64,000 nt of DNA, from contig JBEVJK010000086.1 in the NCBI GenBank assembly GCA_040510195.1, positions 17,669-81,668 of the forward strand. The letters are read 5' to 3'. Every line of letters begins with the position of its first letter. Position 1 is the first letter of the stretch. This DNA is from JBEVJK01 sp040510195 (GTDB taxonomy: Bacteria > Pseudomonadota > Alphaproteobacteria > Rhizobiales > Rhizobiaceae). The notes beneath the pieces are model-generated. The model made no database searches, was not told where the DNA came from, and saw nothing but the letters and a program-made list of their open reading frames with translations. The translations under genes were made by a program, and so were the position numbers. Shown in pieces: positions 42,532 through 50,902 of this stretch.

Positions 42532-44733
42532 CTAGGCTGAGATCGCCTCTGCGCCGCGCGGCTCTGCCTGCGCGGGCTTGGCCGGCACAGCGGGGCTGAC
42601 GGCGAAATGGTCGGCGCGGCGCGAGATCCGTCCGTAGAACTCCTGCAGCGCCGGCGTTAGCGGCTGGGCCTGAGCCTTGGCGAGGTTGACGAGCTTGCGC
42701 AGGCCGGGTGAGCGCGTCTGCATCACCTCGACCAGCCTCTGGTGGGTTGCCCTGAGCTCGGCAAAGGCCGGCGAACTGGCCACCGTCTCGTCGCCGACGA
42801 CCGCAAAACCCTGGTTCCGCCCCTTGCGGCCGCGCAGCTCCAGGGCTCCGGCGTCGAGCAGGGCATAGCCGGGCAGCGCCGCTGCCGTCCTGTCCGAGAC
42901 CAGGATGTCGAAGCCGACCACCTTGCAGCAGGTCTCGATGCGCGCCGCGACGTTCACCGCGTCGCCTACCGCCGAATAGTTGAAGCGCGCCTCCGATCCC
43001 ATGTTGCCCACGCAGGCCACGCCGGTGTGGATGCCGACGCCGATGCTGACGCGGCTGCCGGGACCGAAGCCGAAGGCGTCGCGCTGATTGAGCTCCGTCA
43101 TGGTTTGGCGCATCGCCAGCGCCGCCCGCACCGCCTTCACTTCGTGGTCGGCAACGTCGACCGGCGCGTTCCAGAAGGCCATGATGGAATCGCCGATGAA
43201 CTTGTCGAGCGTGCCCTCGTGGTCGGTCACGTGGCGGCTGAGCGCGTCCAGCAGCGTGTTCAGGAAGCCGACGACGGCGGTCGGCGAAAGGCTCTCGCTG
43301 ATCTCGGTGAAGTTGCGCACGTCGACGAACATCACCGTCAGCTCGCGATCGTCGCCGCCGAGCCGCAGCGCGTCGCGATTGTTCTCGATGCGGTGCAGCA
43401 GCGAGGGCGACAGATACTGGCCGAAGGCGCGGCGGATCTGCCGCCGCTCGCGGTCGGTGACCAGGAAGCGGAACGACGTCGCCGCAAAATGCGTGATCGA
43501 GCCGGCCAGGATCGGAGCCAGCGGATCGAACAGCAGGCCATAGATGGCGAAGGCGAACCAGGACGCCACCAGAGCCAGCCCGGTCAGCGCCAGCCCGCAG
43601 AAGAGCGCGATGGCCGGGCTGACGAAGAAGGTGAGGAGCACCAGCAGCGTGCCGAGCAGCGCGATCGCCAGGATCTCCAGGCCGTCCGCCCAGTCGGGCC
43701 GCGACAGGAACCGGCCGGACAGGATCTGCTCGACCGTTTGTGCATGCAGCGACACGCCGGGCACGTTCTCGCCCAGCGCGGTGGTGCGGATGTCCTGCAG
43801 GCCGGCGGCCGAGGTGCCGACGAAGACGATGCTGCCCGCCAGCGCCGCGCGCGCTTCGGCCGACGGGCCGCCGGGACCGATGAGCTTGCCGGCCGACACG
43901 TAGCGCTCGGGTCGGTTGCGGCCGACATAGAGCCAGAGCTCGCCGGCCGAGGTGACCGGCACCACGAACTCGCCGATCTTCACCGCCGTCATGATGCCCG
44001 CCTGGTCCGGGGCGCCGGAGACCAGGTAGGTGGAAGCGCCCTGCGCCACGCGCAGCGCCTCGATGGCGAGATTGGGATAGAGCTGCTCGCCGTCGCTGAG
44101 GAACAGCGGCACGGTCCGCACCACGGCCAGCGAGCGGCCCGGATTGAGGCTGATGTGGCCGAGACCGGCCGCCGCAGCTTCCAGCTCCGGCAGCAGCGGC
44201 GTCGTCGAGGTCAGCCGCGGCGGCGCGGCGATCGGGCTTTCGCCGGTATAGGCAATGCCGGCCTTGACCGGCGGCAGGTGGTGGCCATTGTTGGAAAGGC
44301 CGAAGCCGAGCACCACCGGCCGCTCGGCGATCGAGCGCGCCAGGATGGCGTCGTTGTCGGGCAGCGTCGCTGCCGCCTTCGGTTCGATGCCGGGCACGTT
44401 GGCCACCACGTTGCGCGGCGACAGGCGGTCGGGCTCGGCGAAAATGAAGTCGAAGGCAATCGCCGCGGCCCCCGCATCGGCGACGGCGTCGATCAGCTGC
44501 GCCACGCGGTCGCGCGGCCACGGCCACTGGCCGAACTCGGCGAGCGACTGCTCGTCGATGTCGACGACGCGCACCGGCATCGCCTCGTAGGGACGCGGCG
44601 AAAGCCGCTGGTACTCGTCGAAGGTCGCCTCGCGTGCCAGCCGCAGCGCCGACGGATCGCTTGCCCTGAGCCAGGTCAGCGCGGCGACCAGCGACAGGCC
44701 GAGGATGACGCCGATCTTCTGGGCGCGTGTCAT
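42532..44733 (-). CDS. CHASE2-domain membrane adenylate/guanylate cyclase
   Basis: 733 residues. After an N-terminal membrane segment (1-22) comes a large periplasmic CHASE2 sensor (about 25-340; VRVVDIDEQSLAEFGQWPWPRDRVAQLI, AIAFDFIFAEPDR), then several membrane helices (345-430), then a class III cyclase domain (about 455-640). VMFVDVRNFTEISESLSP carries the first metal Asp, FIGDSIMAFWNAP the second, and YSAVGDAVNVAARIE the transition-state Asn/Arg. It would turn a periplasmic signal into cAMP or cGMP. The C-terminal 90 residues are helical. It is convergent with the FecR gene. Confidence 0.9.
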   Translation of the reverse strand: MTRAQKIGVILGLSLVAALTWLRASDPSALRLAREATFDEYQRLSPRPYEAMPVRVVDIDEQSLAEFGQWPWPRDRVAQLIDAVADAGAAAIAFDFIFAEPDRLSPRNVVANVPGIEPKAAATLPDNDAILARSIAERPVVLGFGLSNNGHHLPPVKAGIAYTGESPIAAPPRLTSTTPLLPELEAAAAGLGHISLNPGRSLAVVRTVPLFLSDGEQLYPNLAIEALRVAQGASTYLVSGAPDQAGIMTAVKIGEFVVPVTSAGELWLYVGRNRPERYVSAGKLIGPGGPSAEARAALAGSIVFVGTSAAGLQDIRTTALGENVPGVSLHAQTVEQILSGRFLSRPDWADGLEILAIALLGTLLVLLTFFVSPAIALFCGLALTGLALVASWFAFAIYGLLFDPLAPILAGSITHFAATSFRFLVTDRERRQIRRAFGQYLSPSLLHRIENNRDALRLGGDDRELTVMFVDVRNFTEISESLSPTAVVGFLNTLLDALSRHVTDHEGTLDKFIGDSIMAFWNAPVDVADHEVKAVRAALAMRQTMTELNQRDAFGFGPGSRVSIGVGIHTGVACVGNMGSEARFNYSAVGDAVNVAARIETCCKVVGFDILVSDRTAAALPGYALLDAGALELRGRKGRNQGFAVVGDETVASSPAFAELRATHQRLVEVMQTRSPGLRKLVNLAKAQAQPLTPALQEFYGRISRRADHFAVSPAVPAKPAQAEPRGAEAISA

Positions 44734-44816
44734 AAAGGGCGAGAACCTCGAGAGGCCAGGGTGGGCGGAGGCGACCTTAGCAAGGCTGGTCGGCAAACGC
44801 GATGCATCCGTCCGAT

Positions 44817-44882
44817 GGGGGCGAAGCGCCGCTCCAAGAGGGGCGAAGCGGCGCTTGAAGGGGGGCGAAGCGGCTCCCGACG
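44817..44882. repeat. 22-base tandem repeat, three copies
   Basis: GGGGCGAAGCGSCGC-like units recur with the CGAAG core at 44822, 44844 and 44866, an exact 22-base period, with a decayed fourth unit after. It lies in the gap upstream of the cyclase gene (start 44733). No gene or palindrome is built on it. Confidence 0.75.
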
Positions 44883-44991
44883 GGCGCGACGCGCCACGGC
44901 GCGCGCCTGACGCCTCCATCCCCGTTAACCCCGCTTTCCACAGGCGCCGCGGCATTGGCAGCGCACCCCCGGCAATGTAGGTTGAAGTCAT

Positions 44992-45362
44992 CTCAAGACC
45001 TGATGGTGCTCCGGTTGGTCGGGAGCGGAAATTCAGGAACCATCTTGAGGCCCGCACTGGGCTGACGGCGCCCGCTTCGGCGAGCGTAGTCCGGCTCGGA
45101 GACCGGCGGGGCCACCCGAAGCGGTTGCAAACGCTCACGGTGCGCCGATGCTGCCATGAAGGCCGGTCAAGACCTTCGATGGTGCGCTGGTGTCGTCCTC
45201 CGGGATGCGGCGGCGCGGCTGGGAAAGTGATGGATCCTTGCGGGTGCTCATGGACCTGGCCGTCAAATTCAGGGCTACGGGCTCGGTGCCTCGGCATCGG
45301 CGTCTTGCGGACCCTGGCTTGACAGGGAGGCGCTGGGAGAAATCCCGGCGCTTTCTCCTTTC
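44992..45362 (+). ncRNA. Candidate structured RNA in a gene-free stretch
   Basis: Several perfect or near-perfect helices follow one another. CTCAA/TTGAG with GATGGT/ACCATC (44992-45049, 5-base bulge) encloses GCTCC/GGAGC. CCATGAAGG pairs with CCTTCGATGG (45154-45182, one bulge) and CCCTG with CAGGG (45312-45327). A 9-bp GAAA-capped hairpin (45330-45351) is followed by TTTCTCCTTTCT and could end the transcript. Blocks near 45036-45110 (GGAACC, CCCGCACTG, GGAGACCGGC) recall parts of a cobalamin riboswitch, but the order and spacing are wrong. It is not RNase P, 4.5S RNA or tmRNA by their hallmark sequences. Either strand remains possible. Confidence 0.35.
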
Positions 45363-45682
45363 TGGCGCCTGTGCCGCCCTCCTCCCTCGCTTTGCTCTCG
45401 AAAGCCTTGAGTTCCCTTGAAATGCCTGTTCCATTGGCATCGAGATTGCGGGCTTCCGCTCAACTTTGCGCTTGACGGCTCCTGCGATTGGTGGAATGAA
45501 TATTCCACCGCTAGGCAAAACGGCATATTTGTTTCATTTTTGGGACCGAGACTGCGGTTAGGGAGGGCACGCCGGCTCGGCGTTGCCGAGGCCGCGGCAG
45601 CCGGCACCGCATCCGTTTTGCAAGAAGGGGTGGTTCGCAGGGATCGGGCCCGCCAGGGCTTCGACAGTGGAGGAGAAGAAGG
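45363..45682. other. Leader and control region of the sugar ABC importer
   Basis: 320 bases without a gene. It contains a TTGACG -35-like box at 45472-45477 and the palindrome at 45490-45509 that overlaps the -10 position, then an untranslated leader of about 170 bases ending in GGAGGAGAAGG before the binding-protein ATG. I see no further element. Confidence 0.5.
45490..45509. promoter_or_regulatory. Operator-like palindrome before the sugar ABC operon
   Basis: GGTGGAAT, four bases, ATTCCACC: a perfect 8-bp inverted repeat. It begins 12 bases after a TTGACG box and covers the -10 region, where a bound LacI- or GntR-type repressor would block RNA polymerase. No such regulator gene is nearby in the window. 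Confidence 0.55.
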
Positions 45683-46627
45683 ATGAGGAAATATCTTTTG
45701 GGTGTCGCCTTTTCGGCGCTGCTGGTCGGACAGGCAGCCGCCGAGAATGTCGGCGTCTCGATGGCCAGGTTCGACGACAACTTCCTGACCGTGCTGCGCA
45801 ACGGCATGATCGAATATGCCAAGACCCTCGACGGGGTCACGCTGCAGGTGGAGGACGCCGGGAACGACGTCGCCAAGCAGCTCGACCAGATCAACAATTT
45901 CGTGGCGTCCGGCGTCGCCGCGATCATCGTCAACCCGGTCGACACCTCGGCCACCAAGGCCATGTCGGATGCGGCCGCGGCGGCGGGCGTGCCGCTGGTC
46001 TACGTCAACCGCGAGCCGGTCAACGTCAACGAGCTGCCCGACAACCAGGCCTTCGTCGCCTCAGACGAGCGCGAGTCGGGGACCTTGGAGACCAAGGAGG
46101 TCTGCCGCCTGTTCAAGGAAGGCGGCAAGACCGAGGCGAACGTCTACGTGATCATGGGCGAGCTGTCGAACCAGGCGGCCCAGCAGCGCACCCAGGACAT
46201 CCTCGACGTGATCGGCGGCAGCGAGTGCGGCGTGAAGGTCAACATCATCGACAAGCAGACGTCGAACTGGATGCGCGACGAGGCGCAGAACCTGATGACG
46301 AACTGGCTGTCGACGGGGACGGCCTTCGACGGCGTCATCGCCAACAATGACGAGAGCGCCATCGGCGCCATCCAGGCGATGAAGGCGGCCGGCCAGGACA
46401 TGAAGACGATCGTCGTCGGCGGCGTCGACGCCACCCAGGACGCGCTGCAGGCGATGCAGGCCGGCGACCTCGACGTCACCGTGTTCCAGGACGCTGCCGG
46501 ACAGGGCAAGGGATCGCTCGACGCGGCGCTCAAGCTCGCCAAGGGCGAGGCCGTCGACCAGAAGGTCTACATCCCCTTCCAGCTGGTGACGCCCGCCAAC
46601 ATGAAGGACTTCATGGCCAAGAACTGA
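45683..46627 (+). CDS. Sugar/polyol ABC transporter substrate-binding protein (ribose/inositol class)
   Basis: A 314-residue periplasmic protein with a signal peptide (1-20, ending QAAA). It has the peripla-BP type I fold: VGVSMARFDDNFLTVLRNGM at the start, VDTSATKAMSDAAAAAGVPLVYVNRE and the hinge and ligand residues around GELSNQAAQQRTQDIL and ANNDESAIGAIQAM. The protein closely resembles rhizobial receptors annotated as myo-inositol binding proteins (IbpA); ribose or another polyol cannot be excluded. First of three genes with a permease and an ATPase. Confidence 0.87.
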   Translation: MRKYLLGVAFSALLVGQAAAENVGVSMARFDDNFLTVLRNGMIEYAKTLDGVTLQVEDAGNDVAKQLDQINNFVASGVAAIIVNPVDTSATKAMSDAAAAAGVPLVYVNREPVNVNELPDNQAFVASDERESGTLETKEVCRLFKEGGKTEANVYVIMGELSNQAAQQRTQDILDVIGGSECGVKVNIIDKQTSNWMRDEAQNLMTNWLSTGTAFDGVIANNDESAIGAIQAMKAAGQDMKTIVVGGVDATQDALQAMQAGDLDVTVFQDAAGQGKGSLDAALKLAKGEAVDQKVYIPFQLVTPANMKDFMAKN

Positions 46628-46721
46628 CCGGGCCAGGTCGGACCGAGCCGGCGCGCGTCGCCGGCTCGGACCCCAGCGCGACGGGCCGGTCCGCGCGCGC
46701 ACGCCGAAGGAAGCCGAAAAA

Positions 46722-47795
46722 ATGGCGCAGACAACTCATGGTATCGGTGGGCTGACTTCCGATTCGGCGAGACGGACGAGGCCGAACGAGCTCAACGTCT
46801 TCATCGGCCTGATCGTGATCGTCGCCGCGTTCGAAGCGCTCGGCTGGCTGCTGATCGGCGACTCCTTCCTGTTCAACACCCGCCCCAACGCCACGACCCT
46901 GTTCAACGAAGCGCGCCTGTCGATCATCATCCTGCAGGTATCGATCGTCGGCATCATCGCCATCGGCGTCACCCAGGTCATCATCTCCGGCGGCATCGAC
47001 CTGAGCTCGGGCTCGGTCGTCGCCGCGACCGCGATGATCGCCATGAGCTTCGCGCAAGTGTCGATCGTCAACGGTCAACCGAATCCCAAGATGATGCTGC
47101 CGGAGGGCTGGCAGGATCTGCCGGTGCTTGTCCCGGTGCTCGTCGGCCTCGGCTGCGGGCTCGTCGCCGGCCTGATCAACGGCTCGCTGATCGCCTATAC
47201 GAAGATCCCGCCCTTCATCGCCACGCTGGGCATGATGGTCACCGCCCGCGGCCTGGCCCGGTGGTGGTCGAAGGGCGAGCCGATCAGCTTCCCGACCGAC
47301 AGCTACGCGGCAATCGGCAAGGGCATGATGCCGGTGTTCATCTTCATCGGCCTGGCGATCCTGTTCCATCTGGTGCTGCGATACACCGTCTACGGCAAGC
47401 ACACCTACGCCATCGGCTCCAACGAGGCCGCCGCGCGCATGTCAGGGATCAAGGTCAACCGCCACAAGGTCATGGTGTACACGATCGCCGGCGTTTTGGC
47501 CTCGGTCGCCGCCATCGTGCTCTCGTCCAAGAACCTGACCGCCCAGGCCGGCATGGGCGTCATGTACGAGCTCGACGCCATCGCCATGACGGTGATCGGC
47601 GGGGTCAGCCTCTCCGGCGGGCGCGGCTCGATCGTCGGGACGGTGCTCGGCGCGCTGATCTTCGGCGTCATCATCTCCGGCTTCACCTTCCTGAAGCTCG
47701 ACGCCTACTACCAGGAGATGGTCAAGGGTGTGATCATCGTCGGTGCAGTCGTGCTCGACCAGTGGCGGCAGCGCCGGGCTGCAGCGCGCGCCTAG
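46722..47795 (+). CDS. Sugar ABC transporter permease (RbsC/IatP class)
   Basis: 357 residues with about ten hydrophobic segments. VTQVIISGGIDLSSGSVVAATAMIAM, IPPFIATLGMMVTARGLA and YAIGSNEAAARMSGIKVNRHKVMVYTIAGVLA (the ATPase-docking loop of RbsC-like permeases) are diagnostic. It forms the homodimeric channel of the importer. It starts 94 bases after the binding-protein gene; the ATPase gene follows nine bases later. Confidence 0.9.
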   Translation: MAQTTHGIGGLTSDSARRTRPNELNVFIGLIVIVAAFEALGWLLIGDSFLFNTRPNATTLFNEARLSIIILQVSIVGIIAIGVTQVIISGGIDLSSGSVVAATAMIAMSFAQVSIVNGQPNPKMMLPEGWQDLPVLVPVLVGLGCGLVAGLINGSLIAYTKIPPFIATLGMMVTARGLARWWSKGEPISFPTDSYAAIGKGMMPVFIFIGLAILFHLVLRYTVYGKHTYAIGSNEAAARMSGIKVNRHKVMVYTIAGVLASVAAIVLSSKNLTAQAGMGVMYELDAIAMTVIGGVSLSGGRGSIVGTVLGALIFGVIISGFTFLKLDAYYQEMVKGVIIVGAVVLDQWRQRRAAARA

Positions 47796-47804
47796 GGAGA
47801 AATC

Positions 47805-48635
47805 ATGCCAAGCGACATCCAGACCAACATCTCGGGCGACGATGTTCCTCATTCCGACGCCAGGCTCGGCAACGTCATCCTGAAGACCGAAGGCCTCACC
47901 AAGCACTATGGCGGCGTCCACGCTCTGGTCGACTGCAATTTCGAGATGCGCAGGGGCGAGCATGTCGCGATCATGGGCGACAACGGGGCGGGCAAATCGA
48001 CCTTCGTGCGCCAGATCACCGCGGTGGAGAAGCGGACCTCCGGCAAGATCTGGTTCGATGGCGAGCTGGTCGAGTTCAATGGGCCGCTCGAGGCCCGCGA
48101 GGCCGGAATCGAGACGGTGTTCCAGACGCTGGCGCTCGCCGATCACCTGGACGTGCCGGACAACCTCTTCCTGGGCCGCGAGAAAATCAGGTTCAACCTG
48201 GGGCCATTCTCCATCCTCGACTACAAGGGCATGCGCGAGGCGACGATCGCCGGGCTGAAGAAGACCGGGGTGAAGATCCCCAATATCAGCAACACCATCC
48301 AGAACATGTCGGGCGGCCAGCGGCAGTGCGTCGCCATCGCCCGCACAGCCACCTTCCACTCCAAGCTCACCATCATGGACGAGCCGACGGCGGCGCTCGG
48401 CGTGCAGGAGACCGCGCAGGTCGAGAACATCATCCGCACGCTGAAGCAGGCCGGCGAGCCGCTGATCCTCATCAGCCACAACATGCGCCAGGTGATGGAC
48501 CTGTGCGACCGCATCGTGGTCTGGCGGCGCGGACGCATCTGCGCCAACCTCAACAAGGAAGAGACCAACGGCCAGGAAGTTGTCGCCTACATCACCGGCG
48601 CCAAGACCCAGCCGGAATACGCCGACGCGGCGTGA
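47805..48635 (+). CDS. Sugar ABC transporter ATPase, single-domain (IatA/FrcA class)
   Basis: 276 residues. Walker A GDNGAGKST, Q-loop ETVFQTLAL, signature MSGGQRQC and Walker B KLTIMDEPTAALG are intact. Unlike RbsA, which has two ATPase halves, this protein has one, as in FrcA. It also has an N-terminal extension of about 22 residues. It completes the importer with the two genes upstream. Confidence 0.9.
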   Translation: MPSDIQTNISGDDVPHSDARLGNVILKTEGLTKHYGGVHALVDCNFEMRRGEHVAIMGDNGAGKSTFVRQITAVEKRTSGKIWFDGELVEFNGPLEAREAGIETVFQTLALADHLDVPDNLFLGREKIRFNLGPFSILDYKGMREATIAGLKKTGVKIPNISNTIQNMSGGQRQCVAIARTATFHSKLTIMDEPTAALGVQETAQVENIIRTLKQAGEPLILISHNMRQVMDLCDRIVVWRRGRICANLNKEETNGQEVVAYITGAKTQPEYADAA

Positions 48636-48650
48636 GGTCGCTCCTGTCTT

Positions 48651-48680
48651 TCGTCATCCTTGACCCGAGGATCCATTCCG
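48651..48680. repeat. Fragment of a dispersed rhizobial intergenic palindrome
   Basis: TCGTCATCCTTGACCCGAGG followed by ATCCATTCC resembles one half of the GTCATCCTCGGGCTTGACCCGAGGATCC element found many times between genes in rhizobia (from memory). The left arm is shortened, so the hairpin is lost. It lies in the 181-base gap between the importer and ndh. Confidence 0.4.
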
Positions 48681-48816
48681 AAGTGCTCGACGAGCCTGCG
48701 AGGCTCGGCCGGCCGGGCTCCTTTCGTCCGCTGCCCCGGCGCGCGGCTCCCTTGGCATTCCGGCGAGCGGCTCTATTGTGGGCGTGGCCATCGTCCGGAG
48801 CCTCGAGGAGAACGCC

Positions 48817-50115
48817 ATGCAGCCATCGGAGGCCAGCCCCGCCCGCACCCCGCGGTCGCCCCATGTGGTCATCGTGGGTGCCGGCTTCGGCGGGCTCGAA
48901 GTGGCCAAGCGGCTAGGCAAGGCCGGCATCGCCGTGACGGTGGTCGACCGTCACAACCATCATCTGTTCCAGCCGCTGCTCTACCAGGTCGCGACGGCGG
49001 CGCTGTCGGCGCCCGACATCGCCGAGCCCATCCGTCGCATCCTTCGCCGCCAGGAGTCGGTAGAGGTCGTGTTCGGCGAAGTGGTGGGCATCGATGCCGC
49101 CGCCAAGACCGTGCGCCTGTCCGACGGCCAGACCATCGGCTACGACCACCTCGTGCTGGCGGCCGGCGCTCGCAGCTCCTATTTCGGCCATGACGACTGG
49201 CCGCCCCACGCCCCCGGCCTCAAGACCATCGAGGATGCGCGGCGCATCCGCTCGCAGCTGCTGCTCGCCTTCGAGCGCGCCGAGCACGAGACCGACCCGG
49301 TCGAGCAGCGCCGCCTGATGACCATCGCCGTCATCGGCGGCGGCCCGACCGGCGTCGAGCTCGCCGGCTCGATCGCCGAGCTCAGCCGCTACACGTTGGC
49401 GCGCGACTTCCGCCACATCCACCCCGCGGACACCCGCATCATCCTGGTCGAAGCCGGCCCCCGCGTGCTGCCGACCTTCGCGCCCGAGCTTTCCGCCTAT
49501 GCGCAGCGACGGCTGGACGCGCTCGGCGTCGTCACCGAGACGGGACGGCGCGTCGACCACCTCGGCAATGGCGAGCTGGGCATCGGCGGCGACCACATCC
49601 CCGTCGGCTTCGTGATCTGGGCAGCCGGCGTCGCCGCCTCGCGGCTCGCCGCCGAGCTCGGCGCGCCGCTCGATGCAGGCGGCCGCATCGTGGTGTCGCG
49701 GACGCTCGAGGTGCCGGGTTTTCCCGACGTCTATGCGCTGGGCGACATCGCGGCCTGCCCCGACGAAGAGGGCCGGCCGCTGCCCGGTCTGGCGCAGGTC
49801 GCCAAGCAGCAGGGCATCCATCTCGGTCGCGGCCTCGCCGCGCTGATCGGCACCGGCCGGCCGTTGGAGCCCTTCCGCTACAGAAGCCGCGGCAACACGG
49901 CCATCATCGGTCGCCATGCGGCCATCTTCGAGAACGGCCGGCTGAAGATCCGCGGCTGGTTCGCCTGGGTCGCCTGGGCGATCATCCACGTCTATCTGCT
50001 GGTCGGCTTCGAGCACCGGCTGCTGGTGTCGATCCAGTGGCTCTGGCGTTACCTGACGTATGAGAACGGCGCCCGCGTGATCGCCGCGGAGACGACGGAC
50101 CAACGCCGCCCCTGA
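48817..50115 (+). CDS. ndh: Type II NADH dehydrogenase
   Basis: A 432-residue flavoprotein that oxidises NADH and reduces quinone without pumping protons. HVVIVGAGFGGLEVAKRLGKAGIAVTVVD is the FAD fold, VIGGGPTGVELAGSIAELS the NADH fold, and YALGDIAACPDEEGRPLPGLAQVAKQQG the quinone-site region (AQxAxQQG). The C-terminal WFAWVAWAIIHVYLLVGFEHRLLV is a membrane-binding amphipathic helix. ATG 48817 follows GAGGAGAA. Confidence 0.92.
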   Translation: MQPSEASPARTPRSPHVVIVGAGFGGLEVAKRLGKAGIAVTVVDRHNHHLFQPLLYQVATAALSAPDIAEPIRRILRRQESVEVVFGEVVGIDAAAKTVRLSDGQTIGYDHLVLAAGARSSYFGHDDWPPHAPGLKTIEDARRIRSQLLLAFERAEHETDPVEQRRLMTIAVIGGGPTGVELAGSIAELSRYTLARDFRHIHPADTRIILVEAGPRVLPTFAPELSAYAQRRLDALGVVTETGRRVDHLGNGELGIGGDHIPVGFVIWAAGVAASRLAAELGAPLDAGGRIVVSRTLEVPGFPDVYALGDIAACPDEEGRPLPGLAQVAKQQGIHLGRGLAALIGTGRPLEPFRYRSRGNTAIIGRHAAIFENGRLKIRGWFAWVAWAIIHVYLLVGFEHRLLVSIQWLWRYLTYENGARVIAAETTDQRRP

Positions 50116-50121
50116 CTGCGC

Positions 50122-50895
50122 TCAGTCCTTCAGCGTGATCCAGGTCGGGGCATGGTCGCTGGCGTTCTCCACGCCCCGCACCTCGCGGTCGACGCCGGCG
50201 CCGGTCAACCGCCGGGCGGCCTTGCGGCTCAACAGCAGATGGTCGAGCCGCAGCCCCGCATCGCGCGGCCAGCGGTTCCGCATATAGTCCCAGAAGGTGT
50301 AGACGGTGGCGTCCGGATGGCGCTTGCGGATGGCGTCGACCCAGCCCTGGTCGAGGAGCCGACCGAACACCTCGCGACTTTCCGGCTGCACCAGCGCATT
50401 CTTGGCGTAGGAGCTGGTCGGATAGATGTCGCGCGGCTCCGGCACGATGTTGTAGTCGCCGGCGAGCACCGCCGGCACGTTCGCTTCGAAGAGCACCGCC
50501 GCATGGGCGATCAGCCGTTCGGACCAGGCGAGCTTGTAGGCGAATTTCGGCCCCGGCTGGGGATTGCCGTTGGGCGCATAGAGCGAGGCGATCAGCACGC
50601 CGCCCACCGCCCCCTCGATGTAGCGCGCCTGGCTGTCGGCCTCGTCGCCGGGTAACGCATCGCGCGTCAGCACCGGGCTGGCACCGCGGGCCAGGATGGC
50701 GACGCCGTTCCAGGTGGGCTGGCCGCGCCAGACGGCGCCGTAGCCGGCCTTCTCCAGCGCCGTGCGGGGGAAATCGCCCTGCCGTGCCTTCAGCTCCTGC
50801 AGGCAGACCACGTCGGGCTTCGCCGCGGCGAGCCAGGCGGTGAGGTTGGCGAGGCGCTTGTTGACATTGTTGATGTTGAAGGTGGCGATCTTCAT
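50122..50895 (-). CDS. xthA: Exodeoxyribonuclease III/AP endonuclease
   Basis: A 257-residue enzyme that removes abasic sites and 3' blocks. KIATFNINNVNKRLANLTAWL, CLQELKA (metal-ligand Glu), SLYAPNGN, AGDYNIVPEP (Asp/Asn), GLRLDHLLLS and ENASDHAPTW (catalytic Asp-His) are all present. Last gene of the ligD-ku operon, seven bases after the hydrolase, so end-processing and ligation enzymes are made together. Confidence 0.93.
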   Translation of the reverse strand: MKIATFNINNVNKRLANLTAWLAAAKPDVVCLQELKARQGDFPRTALEKAGYGAVWRGQPTWNGVAILARGASPVLTRDALPGDEADSQARYIEGAVGGVLIASLYAPNGNPQPGPKFAYKLAWSERLIAHAAVLFEANVPAVLAGDYNIVPEPRDIYPTSSYAKNALVQPESREVFGRLLDQGWVDAIRKRHPDATVYTFWDYMRNRWPRDAGLRLDHLLLSRKAARRLTGAGVDREVRGVENASDHAPTWITLKD

Positions 50896-50902
50896 GGAAG
50901 CG

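Noticed and set aside
44817..44882. CRISPR array
   Set aside because: Units are contiguous with a 22-base period; there are no unique spacers and no cas genes in the window.
42742..44910. A 722-codon plus-strand open frame
   Set aside because: Antisense to the CHASE2 cyclase, with Arg/His/Gln-rich non-protein-like sequence.
44992..45362. RNase P RNA, tmRNA or SRP RNA
   Set aside because: The hallmark sequences (GAGGAAAGTCCGG for RNase P, a GGTTCGA T-arm and tag reading frame for tmRNA, GGAAGNAAGCAGCC for SRP RNA) are absent.
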